Positions 15,613-20,394 of a stretch of 20,394 nt of DNA are shown here, piece by piece. The stretch lies in the NCBI GenBank assembly GCA_947589145.1, contig CANQCB010000014.1:1-20394 (forward strand). The letters run 5' to 3'. Origin of the DNA: an uncultured Clostridia bacterium (GTDB lineage: Bacteria > Bacillota > Clostridia > Christensenellales > Pumilibacteraceae). Made by a program: the position numbers and the translations under genes. How positions within the stretch are numbered: position 1 is the stretch's first letter; every line of letters begins with the position of its first letter. Below the pieces are notes generated by a model, which did no database searches, was not told where the DNA came from, and was given only the letters and a program-made list of their open reading frames with translations.

Positions 15613-15807
15613 ATGCGGAGAATATAGGGGGGGTGAGAGTAATATCGCGTGATATTTAGACAGGGGGGGGAATCTACTTGACATGGTATTTTCATAAAAA
15701 AATTTTAAGCAAAAAGAAAAGGGCGCGGAAGCAAGCGGACTGTCCAATTATCACAACCCCGATTTTTTCGAGCAAAAATCAAATTTTATTTTGACTTCAT
15801 TATACAC
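15613..15807. other. AT-rich non-coding stretch with two poly-G runs
   Basis: Between the tRNA terminator and the methyltransferase promoter there is no supported gene. It holds G7 (15627-15633), a small palindrome AATATC-GCGT-GATATT (about 15641-15656), G8 (15663-15670) and A/T runs. Confidence 0.6.
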
Positions 15808-15836
15808 TTGAAAAAAATCTGTTTCTGTGCTACAAT
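15808..15836 (+). promoter_or_regulatory. Promoter of the R-M cassette
   Basis: TTGAAA (15808-15813), 17-bp spacer ending TGC (extended -10), TACAAT (15831-15836). It overlaps an upstream in-frame TTG, which argues that translation starts at ATG 15868 instead. Confidence 0.7.
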
Positions 15837-15867
15837 ACAAACACAGGTCGTAAGAGGGTTCACCAAT

Positions 15868-17322
15868 ATGGACATTCAAGAAAAAAGCATTTCTATCGAA
15901 AAGTCCAATGGACGTTTTTATACGCCGCAATTTATTGTGGAAAATATTTTGGATATGTCGGGTTATTATGGCGTTGGGATTGTAAAAAAACACGTCATAG
16001 ATAACAGTTGCGGGGACGGTGCATTTCTTGTCGCAGTTGTCAAACGTTATTGCGAAAGCGCAAAACAGCTTGGATTATCAAATGATGAGATTGCAAAAGA
16101 CTTGTGTTTGTATGTTCATGGCATAGAGATTGATAAAGAAGAATGTGAAAAGTGCATACGAAACGTTAGTGGCGTGGCACAATTTTTTGGTATTCCTTCC
16201 GTCAAATGGGACATTCGTTGTGCCGATACGATGGAAGTAAATGATTATAACGGGAAAATGGATTTTGTTTTGGGAAACCCCCCTTATGTGAGAGTGCATA
16301 ATGTCGGGGAATCTTTCGATCGAGTGAAACAGTTCTCGTTTGCCAAATCGGGAATGACGGATTTTTATATTGTCTTTTATGAAATCGGATTGAAAATGCT
16401 TAATCAAAGTGGTGTTTTGGGCTATATCACCCCCAGCTCATTTTTTAATAGTCTTGCAGGTGAAACTTTACGCAAATACCTTATTAAAAATAACTTGATT
16501 GAAAAAATTATCGACCTGAAACATTATCAAGCGTTTGCGGCGACCACCTATACGACGATTGTTATATTGAAAAAAGCGAGAGAAGACAATATCATGTCTT
16601 ATTATCAGTTTGATGAAAAAAACAGAATACCATATTATATTGATAGCCTTACTCCCGATGATTTCTATATTTGTAACAACTTCTATTTTTCAAATATAAA
16701 CGCTCTTCACCTGCTCCAAAAAATATTTTATAATTTGGGGCATTGTGACGTGGCCGTAAAAAACGGATTTGCGACCCTTTGCGATGATGTTTTTATCGGA
16801 GATTTTGATTTTGATTCCGCATATATCATTCCCGTGATAAAAGCGTCTACGGGGAAACGTGCGCGAATTTTTTATCCGTATGGGAAAGATTCTCGGCTTA
16901 TCCCGGAGAGTGAAATACAAAAAGACGGAAATCTATATCGTTATCTTCTTTCCCATAAAAGACAACTGACAAAAAGAAGTAATGAAAATGGAACAGACGC
17001 TTATTGGTATGCTTTTGGTAGAAGTCAAGCAATCAATGATACCTATAAAAACAAACTTACCGTCAATACGCTTTTGCGCTCTGTGAGCGATTTGAAATTG
17101 ATTTCAGCGCCGGCGGGTGTAGGTGTTTATAGTGGTTTGTATCTTGTCGGAGATATGGCAAAGTTAGAAATGGCAAAAAAAGCACTCATGTCCGATGACT
17201 TTGTGGCGTACATATCATTGCTTGGAAAATATAAGAGCGGCGGTTACTATACGTTTTCCTCGAAAGATGTCAAGGCTTATTTGGATTATAAATTAGCATA
17301 CGAAGGAGGACTTTTTGCATGA
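15868..17322 (+). CDS. N6-adenine DNA methyltransferase (Eco57I/TaqI-like), type II R-M
   Basis: 484 residues. The order of motifs is that of gamma-class N6-adenine methyltransferases: motif X GRFYTPQFIVENIL (15-28), SAM-binding motif I DNSCGDGAFL (45-54), and catalytic motif IV NPPY (137-140). The C-terminal half (about 290-470) resembles TaqI/Eco57I-type target-recognition regions, with GRSQAIN and a GKYKSGGYYTFSSKD ending. It protects host DNA by methylating the site its partner cuts. The ATG at 15868 has AGAGGG about 9 nt upstream and lies just after a promoter. It is AT-richer than its neighbours, with A/T-ending codons, which suggests acquisition. Its stop overlaps the next gene by 4 bp. 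Confidence 0.9.
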   Translation: MDIQEKSISIEKSNGRFYTPQFIVENILDMSGYYGVGIVKKHVIDNSCGDGAFLVAVVKRYCESAKQLGLSNDEIAKDLCLYVHGIEIDKEECEKCIRNVSGVAQFFGIPSVKWDIRCADTMEVNDYNGKMDFVLGNPPYVRVHNVGESFDRVKQFSFAKSGMTDFYIVFYEIGLKMLNQSGVLGYITPSSFFNSLAGETLRKYLIKNNLIEKIIDLKHYQAFAATTYTTIVILKKAREDNIMSYYQFDEKNRIPYYIDSLTPDDFYICNNFYFSNINALHLLQKIFYNLGHCDVAVKNGFATLCDDVFIGDFDFDSAYIIPVIKASTGKRARIFYPYGKDSRLIPESEIQKDGNLYRYLLSHKRQLTKRSNENGTDAYWYAFGRSQAINDTYKNKLTVNTLLRSVSDLKLISAPAGVGVYSGLYLVGDMAKLEMAKKALMSDDFVAYISLLGKYKSGGYYTFSSKDVKAYLDYKLAYEGGLFA

Positions 17323-18056
17323 TGACGAATGAAGATTTTCTTGAGGTTATAAAAGATTCCTTTCATACCTATTTACGCATTGGGACATCAAGAAGCACGG
17401 CAAAATTAAAACCTTTGCATGGTCATATCGCTACAGATTTAGCGGAAAAATTCGGCGCAGGTTTTTCGATTCATTCGCAAGGTTGGGAGAATGATAAAGA
17501 AGGAAGTATTGAAGGGAGATATTATCCCAAAAATGTGGATATAACGATTGAAAAAGCAGGGAAAGTTGTCGCCGGATACGCTGTTAAATTTGTAATGCGG
17601 AACTATTCTCAAAACAGTAACAACTATTTTGAAAATATGTTGGGAGAAACAGCAAATATTCGCGCCAATTCTATCCCGTATTTTCAAATCTTTATCATTT
17701 TTGATAAAGTGCCATATTATGAAAAAGGCGGCAGCTTCAAAAAATACGATACTATTACACCGCACAATTTGGACAAATACTTGGCATTATCAAAGGACGA
17801 CCCTACGGTTTTCTTCCATACCCCCGATAAAACACTCGTTGCTTTGATAAAATTAAAAGAGAAATCGCCGCTATATCAATACAAAAATGATGAGGAATAC
17901 GCTTCGTATTATCAATCCGTCATTCACGATAATGACCTACTTTCTTATGCCGCTCAACTTGGCGACCCCTTTGGCGATGGCGTTATTTTTAACGATTATG
18001 AGGATTTTATCGAGCGAACCTATCACATCACTATGGGACGACTGAAAAGAGATTAA
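17319..18056 (+). CDS. Probable type II restriction endonuclease, unrecognised family
   Basis: 245 residues, starting inside the methyltransferase stop (ATGA overlap) with AAGGAGG about 9 nt upstream; ATG 17322 is an alternative start. I recognise no named family. The most catalytic-looking part is residues 65-90: E65 in IEGRYY, D74 in the strand KNVDITIE, and K90 in the strand GYAVKFVM. That is the spacing of a PD-(D/E)XK nuclease core, though the acidic residue two before the Lys is Ala (A88), so the active site would be non-canonical. Position, overlap and base composition shared with the methyltransferase make a cognate nuclease the best explanation. It could instead be another R-M accessory protein. 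Confidence 0.65.
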   Translation: MMTNEDFLEVIKDSFHTYLRIGTSRSTAKLKPLHGHIATDLAEKFGAGFSIHSQGWENDKEGSIEGRYYPKNVDITIEKAGKVVAGYAVKFVMRNYSQNSNNYFENMLGETANIRANSIPYFQIFIIFDKVPYYEKGGSFKKYDTITPHNLDKYLALSKDDPTVFFHTPDKTLVALIKLKEKSPLYQYKNDEEYASYYQSVIHDNDLLSYAAQLGDPFGDGVIFNDYEDFIERTYHITMGRLKRD

Positions 18057-18219
18057 TTTTTGATATTCAATAAGCCCCAAGAGCGCCCATTTGTTCAAGA
18101 CAAGCACACGCCGCGCTCTTACAACCCAAATTCTGAATAAGCGGTTGTTGCTGTTTTTTGCAGTCGTATTTGGAATGAAAACAGGGGGCGGAAAAGTCTG
18201 CTCCCATTTTCTTATGAAA

Positions 18220-18311
18220 AGAGAACGCAGGTCGAGGTTCGACTTACGTTCTTTGTGCATATCAATCATGATAGTCCGAACGTCAATCAAAAGGGCGTTC
18301 GGGCTGTTTTT
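18220..18311 (+). ncRNA. Hairpin-plus-terminator element, possible small RNA or mobile-element end
   Basis: A 16-bp hairpin (18220-18235 with 18239-18254, one mismatch, loop GGT) is followed after about 18 nt by a terminator. No convincing protein is encoded, and no clear promoter is visible upstream. Its segment ATGATAGTCCGAAC resembles ATGATAATAATCCGAAC behind tRNA-Arg. Confidence 0.4.
18273..18311 (+). terminator. Terminator downstream of the R-M cassette
   Basis: AGTCCGAACG (18273-18282) pairs with CGTTCGGGCT (18296-18305), one G-U pair, then GTTTTT. It may end the R-M transcript, whose last stop is 18056. Confidence 0.8.
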
Positions 18312-18317
18312 ATATAT

Positions 18318-18375
18318 AAGCGGGGTTTGGCAAGCGGCTCTGATTTTATGCGTAAGCGGGGGCAAGCGGCGCTCT
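18318..18375 (+). repeat. Imperfect direct repeat
   Basis: AAGCGGGGTTTGGCAAGCGG (18318-18337) recurs as AAGCGGGGGCAAGCGG (18354-18369), each followed by a CTCT. The remainder of 18376-18465 shows nothing recognisable. Confidence 0.5.
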
Positions 18376-18465
18376 ATGGGGGATTGCAAGAAGGCTTAAC
18401 GATTTGTACGCACGGGCTGCGGGGATAAGTCGCGAGCTAAAAGGGTATGCTAAGAGCAGAGTGAA

Positions 18466-19110
18466 ATGAAAAAGAAAGTCATACCATGGTTGCCCGGGAT
18501 TGCGGCGGAAATAATTGCAGGCGTGTTTTGCGTCGTCTATGCGAAAATAAACGGGGAGACTTGGAGCGTTTATTTGGAACTCACGGCGTCCGCGCTTTTG
18601 CCCTTTATCTTTCCCGTGTACAGCGCGATTTCCAAAAAACGTCTGCCGACCGCGCTCGGCGTTTCTGCCGCCGTATTCGTATTTCTCGCGAGCGACCTCG
18701 GCAGCGCGTTGGGCATTTATAAATCTCTGCCGTTCTGGGACTCGATCGTTCACGGGTTTTTCGGCTTTGCGTGCAGTTTGACGGCTTTTGCGCTCCTCTT
18801 GCGGTGGAACGGCGCGCGGCTCAAACCGTTCGGGTTCGTACTTATCATATTGCTTTTTACCATGGGCGTTTCGGCGTTGTGGGAGATCCTCGAATATTTT
18901 ATCGACCTCATGACGGGCTGGGATTCGCAAAAAATAGCCGCGTCCGTCGCCGAGGGCAAGTCGCCCGTTGCCGACACCATGGAAGATATGATTTCCGCGC
19001 TCGTCGGCACAGCCGCCTTCTATCTCACTCTTCTTGCCGATAAGCTCTTGCACCACGGCATATACGGTCCTATATGCGACTTTCACGGCTTCGAGAAAGG
19101 GAAAGAGTAA
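18466..19110 (+). CDS. YjdF/DUF2238-like multi-pass membrane protein
   Basis: 214 residues with about six hydrophobic segments. The conserved blocks WDSIVHGFFGF, SALWEILEYFIDL and DTMEDMISALVG match the pattern of YjdF/DUF2238 membrane proteins (His-phe-gly, Trp-Glu and Trp/Asp-Met motifs). Function is unknown in that family. GC-rich codon use agrees with the host, unlike the R-M genes upstream. The ribosome binding site is weak (AGAG about 8 nt upstream), and no promoter is obvious. The gene stands alone, 67 bp before the Fic gene, which has its own promoter. Confidence 0.75.
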   Translation: MKKKVIPWLPGIAAEIIAGVFCVVYAKINGETWSVYLELTASALLPFIFPVYSAISKKRLPTALGVSAAVFVFLASDLGSALGIYKSLPFWDSIVHGFFGFACSLTAFALLLRWNGARLKPFGFVLIILLFTMGVSALWEILEYFIDLMTGWDSQKIAASVAEGKSPVADTMEDMISALVGTAAFYLTLLADKLLHHGIYGPICDFHGFEKGKE

Positions 19111-19136
19111 ATTGTTCCATCCCGCTCGGGCGCAAC

Positions 19137-19165
19137 TTGACATTAAACGGCGTAAGCGGTATAAT
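19137..19165 (+). promoter_or_regulatory. Perfect promoter of the BRO-N-Fic gene
   Basis: TTGACA (19137-19142), 17-bp spacer, TATAAT (19160-19165). The start codon at 19178 is only 12 bp past the -10, so the message would have a leader of about 5-7 nt. Confidence 0.85.
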
Positions 19166-19177
19166 GTTTGAAACCGT

Positions 19178-20029
19178 ATGATTAAGACGTCTATTCGATT
19201 TTTCGAGGATACCCCGATAAGAGCCGTCTGGAATGACGAAGATTCCAAATGGTGGTTTTGCGCTGTCGACATAGCCGAGGCGCTCACGAAGAGTAAAAAT
19301 CCGCGCGTATATTGGGCGCAAATCAAACGCCGCAATCCGCAGTTGATTACAATTTGTAAACAACTGAAACTCACCGCACGGGACGGTAAATCCTATCTCA
19401 CCGACGTGGTGGACGCGGGCGGGGTCGATATGGTCGTCGCGCTCATTCCCGCCACAAGCCGTGAAAATTTTGTCCGTTGGCTTTCGGGCATGGGGAGCAC
19501 TATCGACGAAAAGAGCAAGCAAAAAGCATACGAATTGTTTGAAAGCGGCATAATCGGGGAGACAGAGGTCGGGACGGCCCGTGGGTTGCAACAGATCCAC
19601 GGCTACATTTTCGGCGGGCTGTTTGACTTTGCGGGGCAGATCCGCGGGTTGAATATTGCCAAAGGCGGCTTTGCCTTTGCGCCCGCAATGTACTTAAAAG
19701 AAAATCTCGCGCGCATTGAGAAAATGCCCGAAAGCACCCTTGAAGAGATTGTCAAAAAATACGTCGAAATGAATATCGCTCATCCGTTCATGGAAGGCAA
19801 CGGCCGTAGCGCACGCATTTGGCTCGACCTCATTTTGAAGAAAAACTTGCATAAATGCGTCGATTGGAGCAAAATCGACAAGCGCGCCTATCTCGACGCC
19901 ATGCGAAAAAGTCCCGTCGACGCTTCGGACATTTATCGGCTTATCGAGGGCGCGTTGACCGACCGAATCAACGACCGCGAACTGTTCATGAAGGGGATCG
20001 ACTATTCCTATTATTACGAGGAAGAGTAA
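19178..20029 (+). CDS. BRO-N domain-Fic AMP-transferase fusion protein
   Basis: 283 residues. Residues about 8-100 resemble a BRO-N/antirepressor domain (FFEDTPIRAVWND, WFCAVDIAEAL, YLTDVVDAGGVDMVVALI). Residues about 110-283 are a Fic domain with the complete catalytic loop HPFMEGNGRSAR (H202, N208, R210), which transfers AMP or a related group from a nucleotide to a target hydroxyl. The extreme C-terminus reads SYYYEE (S277, E281), matching the S-x3-E inhibitory helix of class III Fic proteins such as the Neisseria one, so it is probably auto-inhibited. No antitoxin gene is adjacent. Translation appears nearly leaderless, with no ribosome binding site. It is a candidate toxin, phage-defence or regulatory protein; the target is unknown. 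Confidence 0.88.
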   Translation: MIKTSIRFFEDTPIRAVWNDEDSKWWFCAVDIAEALTKSKNPRVYWAQIKRRNPQLITICKQLKLTARDGKSYLTDVVDAGGVDMVVALIPATSRENFVRWLSGMGSTIDEKSKQKAYELFESGIIGETEVGTARGLQQIHGYIFGGLFDFAGQIRGLNIAKGGFAFAPAMYLKENLARIEKMPESTLEEIVKKYVEMNIAHPFMEGNGRSARIWLDLILKKNLHKCVDWSKIDKRAYLDAMRKSPVDASDIYRLIEGALTDRINDRELFMKGIDYSYYYEEE

Positions 20030-20068
20030 CTCGCCGTCCGTAATTTTATTCTCACGAAAAGCATAAAA

Positions 20069-20096
20069 AAGAAGTCGGGAGGTTTTCCGACTTCTT
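20069..20096 (+). terminator. Terminator of the Fic gene
   Basis: AAGAAGTCGG (20069-20078) pairs with CCGACTTCTT (20087-20096), with an outer CACGAA/TTCGTG extension. The T tract is weak on the plus strand; the A-run upstream also suits leftward transcription. Confidence 0.7.
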
Positions 20097-20187
20097 CGTG
20101 ATTTTGTCAGTAATCTCGTTTGCTTAATTTCGCGGCACTCCGCCCGAATTTGGGCAGGTTAAGTTCCGCCGCCTTTGAGCCAAACGG

Positions 20188-20394
20188 CTAAGCGGAGAGG
20201 AACAGATACGTAAGATAGCCGCAGAGGGAGAGGAGCATGATTACGCCCCCGACGCGGTTTATTTTATTGCCGCGCCCGATAAGCACGCAGAACAGAAGGA
20301 GCAGGGCGGCGGAGAGCGAGATGATTATATCGATAAGATACCCCGACGCAAACGTAACGGTGGATATGAGCGCAGGCAGACCGAGTATGAGGAG
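20188..20394 (-). CDS. CaCA-type cation (Ca2+/Na+) exchanger, C-terminal end
   Basis: Partial gene cut by the window edge: 68 codons plus stop (TAG at 20188-20190) are visible. The peptide has two hydrophobic helices (LILGLPALISTVTFASGY region and DIIISLSAALLLLF), a basic loop GRGNKINRVGG and a last helix ending LCGYLTYLFLSA. This is the usual C-terminus of YrbG/CaCA-type Na+/Ca2+ antiporters. Assignment rests on the tail only, so other multi-pass transporters remain possible. Confidence 0.6.
   Translation of the reverse strand, partial: LLILGLPALISTVTFASGYLIDIIISLSAALLLLFCVLIGRGNKINRVGGVIMLLSLCGYLTYLFLSA

Noticed and set aside
17937..18399. Small frames on both strands downstream of the R-M genes
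   Set aside because: They translate the hairpin and terminator region; no start signals. Treated as non-coding.
18346..19374. 342-codon minus-strand reading frame
   Set aside because: Covers parts of two real plus-strand genes and their intergenic region; basic, low-pattern sequence.

Overview
The window looks like a chromosomal segment of an uncultured gut-type clostridial Firmicute. The evidence is the rpsF-ssb-rpsR operon, a C+ type (CXXC) ribosomal protein S18, a class III (anaerobic) ribonucleotide reductase with candidate NrdR boxes, a type I pullulanase, strong AAGGAGG ribosome binding sites, and sigma-A type promoters that nearly all have 17-bp spacers. A Christensenellales/Borkfalkia-like lineage is a guess from style only.

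Left part (1-3086): an initiator tRNA-Met lies on the minus strand. Upstream of it, on the transcription side, is a broken second copy with a 52-bp GC-rich insertion at the anticodon, and the only consensus promoter sits upstream of that relic. A zinc-ribbon/four-TM membrane protein follows, then rpsF-ssb-rpsR. The rpsF leader contains a hairpin resembling the 16S rRNA region bound by S6:S18.

Middle part (3109-12671): a minus-strand lipoprotein with InlB-B-type repeats and a CotH-kinase-like domain; a divergent membrane-anchored protein with a long Glu/Gln/Pro repeat and a C-terminal domain resembling ribosomal protein uL15; nrdD-nrdG; and rplI followed closely by pulA. Most units end in clear intrinsic terminators.

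Right part (12691-20394): a MATE transporter with a long structured leader and an APH-like small-molecule kinase, both on the minus strand; tRNA-Arg(CCG); a visibly AT-richer restriction-modification cassette (Eco57I/TaqI-type N6-adenine methyltransferase overlapping by 4 bp a probable unfamiliar endonuclease) inserted just behind the tRNA; a hairpin plus terminator element whose sequence partly repeats the tRNA-Arg 3' flank; a YjdF-like membrane protein; a BRO-N-Fic fusion driven by a perfect promoter with an almost leaderless start; and the C-terminal end of a CaCA-type cation exchanger cut by the window edge.

The parts most likely to be undescribed are the R-M cassette with its flanking element, the uL15-like membrane protein, the BRO-N-Fic protein and the tRNA-fMet relic arrangement. 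No CRISPR array, transposase or integrase is visible.
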